Positions 1-5,896 of a stretch of DNA of 5,896 nucleotides are shown one piece after another. Made by a program: the position numbers and the translations under genes. The first letter of the stretch is position 1, and each line of letters opens with the position of its first letter. Where the stretch lies: contig CANBTO010000343.1 of assembly GCA_947372405.1 (NCBI GenBank), positions 1 to 5,896 on the forward strand, in the 5' to 3' direction. The notes beneath the pieces are model-generated. The model saw only the letters and a list, made by a program, of their open reading frames with translations, was not told the origin of the DNA and ran no database searches. The DNA comes from Verrucomicrobiaceae bacterium (GTDB lineage Bacteria > Verrucomicrobiota > Verrucomicrobiae > Verrucomicrobiales > Akkermansiaceae).

Positions 1-1209
1 TTCCATCGACTCCTTGAGTGCCTTGTCGGACTCCTCCCGCATCGCCGAAGTCTTGGTGACAAATTCCTCGGTCACGGTGTTTTGAAAGGCTGCCATTTTC
101 TCGTCGAGGCTGGTGGCGTAATCGACCATCCGCGAGGAAAGCACATTAAGATCCGCTAGAAGATCCTGATGGGCGTTGGCCAGTTGCCTGACGACGGTGT
201 CGGCGATCGCCGCCGCGTCGCCATTGCCGGCTCCGACACCGTCATTGAGCCTCGGCAGGAGCACTTCGTTGCAGAAGGCGTCGATGGCGTTGAGATTGTC
301 ATCCTCCTGTTTCGAGAGCGAGTTGAGCGGGAAATTCAGCGTCATCGCCAGCACCAGGCCGAGCAGTGTCGCATCAAAGGCCGTTCCCAGACCGCTGGTG
401 ACATTGTTGATCGAAGATACGATTTTCCCCACGTCTTCGATGTTGGCGAAATTCATCCCGCCGATGGCTTGGGAAAGCCCGATCACGGTGCCGATAAAGC
501 CGAGCAGCGGGATCGCCCAGAGGAATGCGCGGGTCAGGGTGTAACTGCCGCCGATGCGGGCGCTGTCGATATCCGACTGGCTTGCCATCATTTCACGGAC
601 ATCGGAGGCCGACTGGCGGATCTCGAAAAGCTCGAGCGCCTTACGAATCCGGTTCACCATCAGGCTGTCCCTCAGCTTGCGTGGCAGCTTGTAAACATGG
701 TCAATGAACTGTGCGACATTTCCGGCATTGATCTCCTTGCCGATGCGCATCGGCAGCACGTCGAGCAACAGCGCGGCCTTCTGGTGACGGAGTTTCTGGA
801 ACTTGAGGAAGAGGATGGCAATGGACCAGCAGAAGAACAGCGTGTTGAGGACGCTGACGAGGAAGTGCTTGAAGAACAGCGACGCCACGAACTCCATCGT
901 CGTGTAGGTGGCGTTCGATTTGCCGGCAGCAGGATTAAAGGGCAACAGGAACAGGAACCACAACGCCAGCAGGGCGACGCCAATTCCCAGACTAACGAAC
1001 ATGTCCGGGTTGGTCGGGTCCGTTTCCTTCCAACCGTAGCGGCCAGTCGCGGAATGGGCTGCACCACGCTTGGTCAAGGACGACGGCATGTTGGCGGGAT
1101 CGGCAGGGATCTGAAGGCGGGAGTTGCAGCCGGGGCAACGGACAAGCTGTCCCGCCTGATCGGGTTCGGACTTCAGTTGCATCTGGCAGCTTGGACAAAG
1201 GAATTCCAT
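1..1209 (-). CDS. MotA/TolQ/ExbB-family proton channel protein with N-terminal zinc ribbon (3' end beyond left edge)
   Basis: Reading the minus strand from the ATG at 1209 gives 403 codons with no stop before the window ends, so the C-terminus is missing. Residues 5-28 form a zinc ribbon, C5-x2-C8-x16-C25-x2-C28. Hydrophobic segments lie at about 71-91, 113-136, 227-250 and 272-296. The last two carry the family signatures LLGFIGTVIGL (235-245) and GLGTAFDATLLGL (273-285). By alignment from memory, T241 and T281 fall where ExbB/TolQ have their channel-lining threonines. Residues from about 320 onward are charged, helical and coiled-coil-like. Proteins of this family are inner-membrane pentamers that use the proton gradient to drive a partner (ExbD, TolR or MotB type); a partner would be expected further left, outside the window. 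No Shine-Dalgarno site is visible; the start was chosen because the zinc ribbon begins directly after it. Family assignment is firm; the process it powers is unknown. Confidence 0.9.
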   Translation of the reverse strand, partial: MEFLCPSCQMQLKSEPDQAGQLVRCPGCNSRLQIPADPANMPSSLTKRGAAHSATGRYGWKETDPTNPDMFVSLGIGVALLALWFLFLLPFNPAAGKSNATYTTMEFVASLFFKHFLVSVLNTLFFCWSIAILFLKFQKLRHQKAALLLDVLPMRIGKEINAGNVAQFIDHVYKLPRKLRDSLMVNRIRKALELFEIRQSASDVREMMASQSDIDSARIGGSYTLTRAFLWAIPLLGFIGTVIGLSQAIGGMNFANIEDVGKIVSSINNVTSGLGTAFDATLLGLVLAMTLNFPLNSLSKQEDDNLNAIDAFCNEVLLPRLNDGVGAGNGDAAAIADTVVRQLANAHQDLLADLNVLSSRMVDYATSLDEKMAAFQNTVTEEFVTKTSAMREESDKALKESME

Positions 1210-1253
1210 GGGTATTGGTTGGTTTAATGTGTAAATTTACTGAAACCTTCTCC

Positions 1254-1469
1254 CTACGGCTTAGGTGTCGGCCTGGGAAATGCTGCTCCCGGGAATGGGA
1301 CAGGAACTACTTTTGGAATCTCAAAATCGACATGAAGATGCTGGTTGCCGGAATTGGAATATTCGACGGCTTTATCGAAGACAACATTGTCCGGCACAGA
1401 AAGTTCAGCCGCGAATGATGGGCTGGAAATGAGAATTGAATAAATGAAAGTAATGATAGTTTGACGCAT
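1254..1469 (-). pseudogene. Truncated 5' remnant of a secreted alpha/beta-hydrolase (esterase/lipase-like)
   Basis: This 71-codon frame begins with a clear signal peptide: hydrophobic residues 4-15, and likely cleavage after SFA20. It continues VPDNVVFDKAVEYSN and HLHVDFEIPK up to residue 53. That pattern is typical of the mature N-terminus of secreted esterases (BD-FAE/lipase-like alpha/beta-hydrolases) in Verrucomicrobiota and Planctomycetota, where the oxyanion HGGG motif normally follows within about 15 residues. Here the sequence instead becomes a proline-rich tail (VVPVPFPGAAFPRPTPKP) and stops at TAG 1256-1254. The oxyanion loop, GxSxG nucleophile and His are therefore absent, and a full enzyme would need some 200 more residues. 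The frame lies 59 bases downstream of the GH99-like gene and 44 bases upstream of the channel gene. A functional small secreted peptide cannot be excluded, but a gene remnant fits better. Recognition is from memory of the family, not a search. Confidence 0.55.
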
Positions 1470-1528
1470 GATGAGGCAAAGTATGTTGATGATAGTGATA
1501 TAGAAACTATGTAAAGTCGCTTTGTTGT

Positions 1529-2734
1529 TTATTTTGACTTTTCAGGGACGACGCGAGTGGGCGGAATTTCAAATTTCTTTCCCCGCCACTCGGCGATGAC
1601 CCTCAAATACATATATGGATCACTCCATGTAGTCGAAGGTTCGATCACCGTGGTTTCTGGCCACTCGTTCCAACTTGTGATCATGACCATATCCGCTTTG
1701 GTGTCCGTGGCTGCGCGGAGGTAGTCACGCAAGGTTTGACCATCGCGCCTGGGCATGACGTAGGGGTCGTCTCGGAAATTCGAGTTGTCATGACCCGGGT
1801 GGACCGGAAGCAGCATCTTCTTGCCGGAGCCGTGAGCCAACTGCGTCAGATGACGATAGGTAGGGAGAAGCCCTTCGTAAGTGTGCTCCCTGAAATTGCT
1901 GAATGTGCTGTAGAATCCGAACGCATCGATACCTGCAGTTTCAAGCCACTCTGGTGGAATCGTTTTTGCGTGCCCCAAATCCCCGCCGTCTCTGGCAGTG
2001 TGATCGTGAGCGATTTTATCAACGATCCAGTAAACCCGTCCGATACGATTTTCCACATAGGCTTTCAATTCGAGAAACTTTGCCGGTGTTAGTCCCGGAT
2101 CACTGGCGATTTGGTAAAGATACCAAACCGGGCGTCCGTCGATCCGCAAATAGGCCGGACTTCTCATGTATTTCTCCAGTGCTTTCGCGACAGCCTCGCG
2201 ATACCAGGCAAAGTCACTGTGGAATTGTGCTCTCTCGTCGAGAATCGCGAACTTGAAATGATATTTTTCCACGGCTTTCAGGATGCCGCTTTCAATCGCC
2301 TGATCCAGTCCCTTGTGGCTTTCCCACCAATCCACGAGGAATGCGTCGATCCCACAGGATTGGGCAAGTTGCACATGCCACCCGGCAATCTCGGAATTCG
2401 CACTATCATAGAATCCAGCAAGAGGATAGGCAGATGAAGCCGGAGGCGGTTGTCCTTCTCGTTGTTGCGCCAACGCCTGGGCGTTGGTTTTCGACGAATC
2501 GTATGTCCAATGCGACCATGGTTCATTCGTATGATCTCCGGTATGATACCATGTATAGTAGTTTGCTAGGAGAAGTGGCGGCCTTACTTCATTTTCGCCA
2601 CCCATTGCACAAAGCGGCGCTGTGAGCATGACCGTCGCCATCATGACATAATACCTGAAAAATAGTTTCACCTGATACGGTGAGCGAGTTGAATTATTAT
2701 TTGCATTGAAACTGCCGGCTGGAGACAAGTGCAT
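1529..2734 (-). CDS. Secreted GH99/GH71-like glycoside hydrolase
   Basis: A 401-residue protein resembling the GH99 (endo-alpha-1,2-mannosidase/mannanase) and GH71/99-like superfamily, with a TIM-barrel fold. Visible marks in order: ANYYTWYHTGDHTNEPWSHW at 57-76 (first barrel strand with substrate-loop His and Trp), a GIDAFLVDWW strand at 128-137, KFAILDE at 161-167, RPVWYLYQ at 201-208, GIDAFGFYS at 268-276, and ITSWNEWPETTVIEPS at 352-367. In GH99 the two catalytic carboxylates sit in a NEWxE motif; the equivalents here are E357 and E360, both present, so activity is plausible. The N-terminus is a signal peptide (basic K23/R27, hydrophobic about 28-41, likely cleavage after A43), so it acts outside the cytoplasm. 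The ATG at 2734 gives an unusually long n-region; a GTG at 2671 would give a compact VKLFF signal peptide. It follows the GH78 gene by 64 bases. Exact linkage and substrate cannot be read from sequence. Confidence 0.85.
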   Translation of the reverse strand: MHLSPAGSFNANNNSTRSPYQVKLFFRYYVMMATVMLTAPLCAMGGENEVRPPLLLANYYTWYHTGDHTNEPWSHWTYDSSKTNAQALAQQREGQPPPASSAYPLAGFYDSANSEIAGWHVQLAQSCGIDAFLVDWWESHKGLDQAIESGILKAVEKYHFKFAILDERAQFHSDFAWYREAVAKALEKYMRSPAYLRIDGRPVWYLYQIASDPGLTPAKFLELKAYVENRIGRVYWIVDKIAHDHTARDGGDLGHAKTIPPEWLETAGIDAFGFYSTFSNFREHTYEGLLPTYRHLTQLAHGSGKKMLLPVHPGHDNSNFRDDPYVMPRRDGQTLRDYLRAATDTKADMVMITSWNEWPETTVIEPSTTWSDPYMYLRVIAEWRGKKFEIPPTRVVPEKSK

Positions 2735-2751
2735 GGATGAACTCGCGTCAT

Positions 2752-2771
2752 GCGAAGTCTTTCTTCTTCGC
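2752..2771. other. Short intergenic hairpin between the GH78 and GH99-like genes
   Basis: GCGAAG (2752-2757) and CTTCGC (2766-2771) form a perfect 6-bp stem around an 8-base pyrimidine/purine loop, in the 64-base gap after the GH78 stop. No U-run follows on the minus strand, so it does not look like a factor-independent terminator. It could be a weak mRNA processing or stability element, or chance. It is compatible with read-through into the GH99-like gene. Confidence 0.25.
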
Positions 2772-2798
2772 CTAACATGGAATGAAAATACACTCGCT

Positions 2799-5237
2799 TC
2801 AAGGTTTCATCGGGATGAGCTCGCTGCCTTTGAGTTCAAAGCGATGGGCCCCTGCGCCCAACTGCACCGGTTTGTCAGTCGGCACGGCTTTTCCGTCGCA
2901 GGTTGCGGTTGGGCTTTTGAAACGGTGTACCGGGAGAGTCACCTCGGCGTGGCTGCCAGTGGGAACAGACACTTCCAGTTGCAGTGAGCTGCCTGTCAGT
3001 TTCCATGAGACGTCCACTGGCCCATGCGGGGTCGGGACGGAGCCCTTGGCCCATGTTAGATCAGCGAGTGTCGGGCGGATGGAAATGACTTCAAATCCCG
3101 GCGCTTGCGGGGTGATGCCAAGGATTCGTGCGGACATCTGAATCAATGGAGTGGCACCCCAGCCATGACTGAGGTCGCCTTTTCCCCACATCTCATGGAA
3201 GCTTTTGGTCTCCGGGTTGATCTTCCAGCGGGCCATTTGTTTTTGAGCATGGGCTTCGAACAGCCCGCAATGATCCAGCGCACTGAAGACGAAGTGCATG
3301 AAATATGGCTGGATATTGGGTTCGGGGGCTGTTGCCATGACTTTGGTCATGATGCCTTGGGCACGATCCTTGTTAGGAACAAGATCATACAACACGGCCA
3401 GCGTATTGGCCTGCCCGCTGAAGGTCTCCATTTCCGTGTCCGCTGGCAGCCATTTGCTGGGCGGGACGCTGGTCTGAAAGGGCTTGCCGTCGCGGTAGAG
3501 ACCTTCCTTATCGTTCCAGAGTTCGCGCTCGAATGCGGTTTTGATTTCGGTGCGCAATTGCTGGTATTTTGCGACGCGCGCACTGTCACCCATGAGGTTG
3601 GCGAGCGTGATGCCGTCGGCCAGGGCGCGGTAGTAAAATGCTGTCATGTAAGCCTGCCCCATCACCGCCGGTGGATGATGGCAGGCAATCTTGTTGATGG
3701 TGACCCAATCCATGAACATGTAATCGGGGGCCTGCGAGATCAGTCCGTTTTTGCCGATCCAGGTGGCAAACTTGTCGAGCAGGCCGTGGGCTTGAGGCGC
3801 AAGCTCGCGCAGGAGCGCCTGATTGCCGGTATAGCGGTAGGAGTCCATCACCATTTGCAACCAGAGCAGGGAGTAGCTGGTGTGGAAGTTGATATAATGG
3901 TTCTTTTCCAACAGCGCGCCGAATTTTCGGGCATCCTGTTCGGTCAGCCAGGGCGCCCCGAAAGAGTAGTAGTTGATCTCGGATTCGATGAGGTAATCAC
4001 CCGGATCGCAAATGGGCTCCTGATGGTCAGGTGAATCCAGGTAACGGTCCTGCATGCAGATTTGAGTCTGCCAGCGGCAGGCTTTCCATAGCTGATTCAG
4101 GGACTCGTCGCTACAGGCGAACTCGCCCCGGTAGGTCACCGGCAGGGAAGTGTGAATGGATCTAACTTCCTCGATTTCAAATGGCGTCTTGACGTTATTG
4201 ACCGTCACGTTGAGCACGATGTAGGAACCGTAAAATGGGGTTTCTAAATACTGCGTACCTTCGCCGGTCACCAGAGTGAATTTACGTTTGGCTCCTGGGG
4301 CGTTTGCTTCATGCATCTCCACGAGGATGGACGCGCCGTTGCCGCCCTTGACGCGGAGCCCTACGTAGCCGGCTTGGACGCGGTCATAGAGGACTGCAAA
4401 CGAGCCATTGCCCGTGACCTTGATGCCTTTGCCGGGAGCGAACGGCGGATCGGAAACGGTGACTCCGCCGGTCACGCGCACGACCTTGGCGATTGGGTAA
4501 ACCGCTTCAAGCTGGTTGGGCAGGACGCTGGCGAGAACCTTTGGCCAATGCTTGCCGGCGGCGATGCAAGGTTTCCACGCGGATTCCACGAAGCCGGGGA
4601 GTCGCCAGCCAGCGGGCTCCTTGGCGGCCTCAAATTTGTCTCCACTCCAACACTCGGCGGCCGCGCCGTGCCAGGTGTTGTCGGAATGGACAAGTGCGCT
4701 CTGGAAGAAAAAGCCGGGGTGTCCACTCGAACCATACCATGCGCTGATCCGCTGCTCAAAGACCTCCGCAGCGATGACGTTTTTGCCGACTTGAAGAAAA
4801 GGCGCGAGGTCCACCTGATCGGCGAATGTTAGACCAGTATCCCCTTTACTTTTCCCGCCCGGATAATCTTCACCGGGATCGGCCGGACCACGGGCGACCA
4901 AGTGTCCATTCACGTAGAGTCGATAGTGGCGATCAGCACTCACCCATGCGGCCAACGATTTCGGGACGTCTTGCAGTTCGATCTCCTTGCGGAATTGGGC
5001 GGCTGTCAATTTCCTGCCGCCCACATCCACCCAGATCCAATCGGCGGTGAATTCCGGCGCAGGCACGACGCGGAAGGCGGGACTCGCCGCATGAACACCG
5101 CTCTCGACAAAAACGGGGGTGATGCCCGGAGCGTGAATGGGTCCGAGAGGGTCCAGACTTGGTGGCATCGCCGCAGCGGTTGCGAGGAGGGTGCAGAGCC
5201 CCAGGGAGCGGAAAATAGTTAAGTGGAGTGCGTGCAT
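2799..5237 (-). CDS. Secreted GH78 alpha-L-rhamnosidase-type glycoside hydrolase
   Basis: An 812-residue protein with a signal peptide (hydrophobic about 7-22, AxA-type cleavage near A23). GH78 enzymes remove terminal alpha-L-rhamnose by inversion. Domains in order: an N-terminal beta-sandwich (about 65-182) with the lectin-like signature AAWVSADRHYRLYVNGHLVA, a second jelly-roll (about 235-365), an (alpha/alpha)6 barrel (about 370-710), and a C-terminal beta-sandwich beginning RPTLADLTWAKGSVPTPHGP (721-740), the usual GH78 C-domain entry. In the barrel, YLDSPDHQEPICDPGDY (399-415) matches the catalytic loop normally written DCPxRExxGWxGD. E407 and D414 keep the E-x6-D spacing and E407 is the candidate general acid. 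E682 in SFHEMWGKGD (679-688) is the candidate general base, with H691 after it. The loop lacks the usual Arg and Trp, so specificity may differ from classical rhamnosidases. No Shine-Dalgarno site precedes the ATG; it is chosen because the signal peptide begins there. Length is normal for the family. Confidence 0.9.
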   Translation of the reverse strand: MHALHLTIFRSLGLCTLLATAAAMPPSLDPLGPIHAPGITPVFVESGVHAASPAFRVVPAPEFTADWIWVDVGGRKLTAAQFRKEIELQDVPKSLAAWVSADRHYRLYVNGHLVARGPADPGEDYPGGKSKGDTGLTFADQVDLAPFLQVGKNVIAAEVFEQRISAWYGSSGHPGFFFQSALVHSDNTWHGAAAECWSGDKFEAAKEPAGWRLPGFVESAWKPCIAAGKHWPKVLASVLPNQLEAVYPIAKVVRVTGGVTVSDPPFAPGKGIKVTGNGSFAVLYDRVQAGYVGLRVKGGNGASILVEMHEANAPGAKRKFTLVTGEGTQYLETPFYGSYIVLNVTVNNVKTPFEIEEVRSIHTSLPVTYRGEFACSDESLNQLWKACRWQTQICMQDRYLDSPDHQEPICDPGDYLIESEINYYSFGAPWLTEQDARKFGALLEKNHYINFHTSYSLLWLQMVMDSYRYTGNQALLRELAPQAHGLLDKFATWIGKNGLISQAPDYMFMDWVTINKIACHHPPAVMGQAYMTAFYYRALADGITLANLMGDSARVAKYQQLRTEIKTAFERELWNDKEGLYRDGKPFQTSVPPSKWLPADTEMETFSGQANTLAVLYDLVPNKDRAQGIMTKVMATAPEPNIQPYFMHFVFSALDHCGLFEAHAQKQMARWKINPETKSFHEMWGKGDLSHGWGATPLIQMSARILGITPQAPGFEVISIRPTLADLTWAKGSVPTPHGPVDVSWKLTGSSLQLEVSVPTGSHAEVTLPVHRFKSPTATCDGKAVPTDKPVQLGAGAHRFELKGSELIPMKP

Positions 5238-5362
5238 AAAGAAGAATAGGTGATATAAATATACTTCCGAAAACGGCTTTCTGGAGCTGGGTTGATGTGG
5301 ATGGTTCAGTTTGACGATGTGATCGGTTTAAAGGCGAATCCAAATACAGGATTTTACTTCAG
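5238..5362. promoter_or_regulatory. AT-rich leader upstream of the GH78 gene
   Basis: This 125-base stretch separates the GH78 start from the glycosidase remnant and is the likely place for the promoter of the GH78/GH99-like pair. On the minus strand a TATATTTATAT run (about 5251-5261) could hold a -10 element, but no matching -35 box or operator palindrome was recognised, and no ribosome binding site lies next to the ATG. The assignment rests on position and base composition only. Confidence 0.25.
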
Positions 5363-5569
5363 TCAATCAGGCAAGATTATGTTTCCAAGGCGGGATTCCG
5401 GTTTCACATTGAGCTTTACGAGCTTTCCGTCGCGAAATTCACACTCGACCGCTGTTGATTTTGACGCGTGCAACTTAAACGTCACGCTCCAATCCTACGG
5501 CCAAGCCGGGAGAAGCACGATTTTATCACCCTCACATTTCATGAGCATGCGTTTCAGGGCGGTCATCAT
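5363..5569 (-). pseudogene. Broken C-terminal remnant of a large glycosidase (GH95/DUF5703-like)
   Basis: Translating the minus strand from 5569 gives MMTALKRMLMKCEGDKIV, then LLPAWP, an in-frame TAG (5497-5495), then DWSVTFKLHASKSTAVECEF and RDGKLVKLNVKPESR, ending at TGA 5365-5363. This matches the closing part of large (alpha/alpha)6-barrel glycosidases of the GH95/DUF5703 kind, where a conserved LQxMLLQ helix is followed by LLPAWPxxW and a small beta-sandwich with an APxxTTVE-type strand and a GKxxxLxVxPxSR ending. The TAG replaces a residue that is commonly Lys in this motif, consistent with an AAG-to-TAG change. The frame stays open upstream only to a TGA at 5617-5615, and the upstream gene ends at 5646, so the several hundred residues of the catalytic domain are gone. 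The 43 codons after the TAG still read well, which suggests recent decay. Family recognition is from memory; the remnant state is read directly. Confidence 0.7.
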
Positions 5570-5645
5570 ATCGAAATGATCTAATAAAATGCTTCGGTGA
5601 ATCAGGGATACATTTCATGCGTAGGGTTAATTCATCAGGAGGTCC

Positions 5646-5896
5646 TTAATCTTTCTTCTTAAAGACTGATTTGATTGCTTCAAGATAGCCCATTTTGTGG
5701 ACGGTATCGGGTTCGAGGTAACTCCCCTCGCCCCATTCATTCCACGAATTGATGGTAATAATTCGTTGGATCGGTGGACGTTTGAGTGTGAGTTCTTTCG
5801 CTTTGAGTAAAGCGTCGCGAAAGCGCTCGGGTGTGTTGTTGACGATGACCGCGCCAAAAGGATAGCCGCGTCCCTTTGACCAGTCCATATTCGCAG
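5646..5896 (-). CDS. GH99-like (WbsX-type) domain protein, C-terminal part only
   Basis: The frame enters from beyond the right edge and ends at TAA 5648-5646, leaving 82 residues of the C-terminus. It shows VIVNNTPERFRDALLKA (fragment residues 16-32), then ITINSWNEWGEGSYLEPD (46-63), then a closing helix GYLEAIKSVFKKKD. The N-E-W-x-E-G motif with a following LEPD is the hallmark of the GH99-like/WbsX family, and the pair of glutamates (fragment E53 and E56) corresponds to the GH99 catalytic carboxylates. It belongs to a different subgroup from the GH99-like protein at 1529-2734, which has SWNEWPETTVIEPS, so the two are not a recent tandem duplicate. Members occur either in polysaccharide biosynthesis clusters or as degradative enzymes; the surrounding secreted glycosidases favour degradation here. 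Whether it has a signal peptide cannot be seen. Confidence 0.85.
   Translation of the reverse strand, partial: ANMDWSKGRGYPFGAVIVNNTPERFRDALLKAKELTLKRPPIQRIITINSWNEWGEGSYLEPDTVHKMGYLEAIKSVFKKKD

Noticed and set aside
169..1227. Long plus-strand open frame of 352 codons
   Set aside because: It is antisense to the channel gene, which has clear family motifs; its product is rich in Glu, Gln and Arg without any domain, typical of a shadow frame.
2752..2771. Rho-independent terminator after the GH78 gene
   Set aside because: The stem is only 6 bp and no U-run follows on the transcribed strand, so it is listed only as a weak hairpin.
3105..4034. Plus-strand open frame of 309 codons
   Set aside because: It lies wholly antisense to the catalytic domain of the GH78 gene, whose protein is conserved throughout; no signal peptide, domain or start context was seen.
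5292..5579. Plus-strand frame of 95 codons between the GH78 gene and the GH99-like fragment
   Set aside because: It covers the glycosidase remnant in antisense, and its own translation shows no recognisable motif.
5571..5596. Imperfect inverted repeat with TCGAAAT and a distal CTTCG-type arm
   Set aside because: Only about four base pairs match without mismatches, in an AT-rich stretch; this is expected by chance.
5618..5650. GGACCTCC sequence followed by ATG on the minus strand just after the GH99-like stop
   Set aside because: It resembles a ribosome binding site, but the ATG is followed almost at once by TAA, and the next ATG opens only a 27-codon frame with no recognisable product.

Overview
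The window looks like a chromosomal piece of a heterotrophic, polysaccharide-degrading bacterium, most likely Verrucomicrobiota (Planctomycetota is a weaker alternative). The reasons are a TolQ/MotA-type channel with an N-terminal zinc ribbon and a concentration of secreted, GH99-like and GH78 glycosidases on one strand without recognisable Shine-Dalgarno sites. This is a judgement from protein style; no marker gene is present.

Everything recognisable is on the minus strand, so in transcription order the window reads from right to left. (i) 5896-5646: the C-terminal end of a GH99-like (WbsX-type) protein whose start lies beyond the right edge. (ii) 5569-5363: a broken C-terminal remnant of a large glycosidase of the GH95/DUF5703 type, with an in-frame TAG. 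(iii) 5237-2799: an intact, secreted 812-residue GH78 alpha-L-rhamnosidase-type enzyme. (iv) 2734-1529: an intact, secreted GH99/GH71-like glycosidase, 64 bases downstream of the GH78 gene and probably co-transcribed with it. (v) 1469-1254: the first ~53 codons of a secreted alpha/beta-hydrolase (esterase), truncated. (vi) 1209-1: a MotA/TolQ/ExbB-family channel protein running off the left edge, apparently unrelated to the glycan genes.

The intact enzymes suggest extracytoplasmic breakdown of a glycan that carries alpha-L-rhamnose (or a similar deoxyhexose) and a second alpha-linked sugar such as mannose. The ends of two further carbohydrate-active genes, one 3' piece and one 5' piece, lie on either side of the GH78/GH99-like pair, so the locus has been rearranged and once held more enzymes. 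No tRNA, rRNA, CRISPR array, transposase, attachment site or convincing factor-independent terminator was seen. The long plus-strand open frames (169-1227 and 3105-4034, for example) are antisense shadows of the minus-strand genes.
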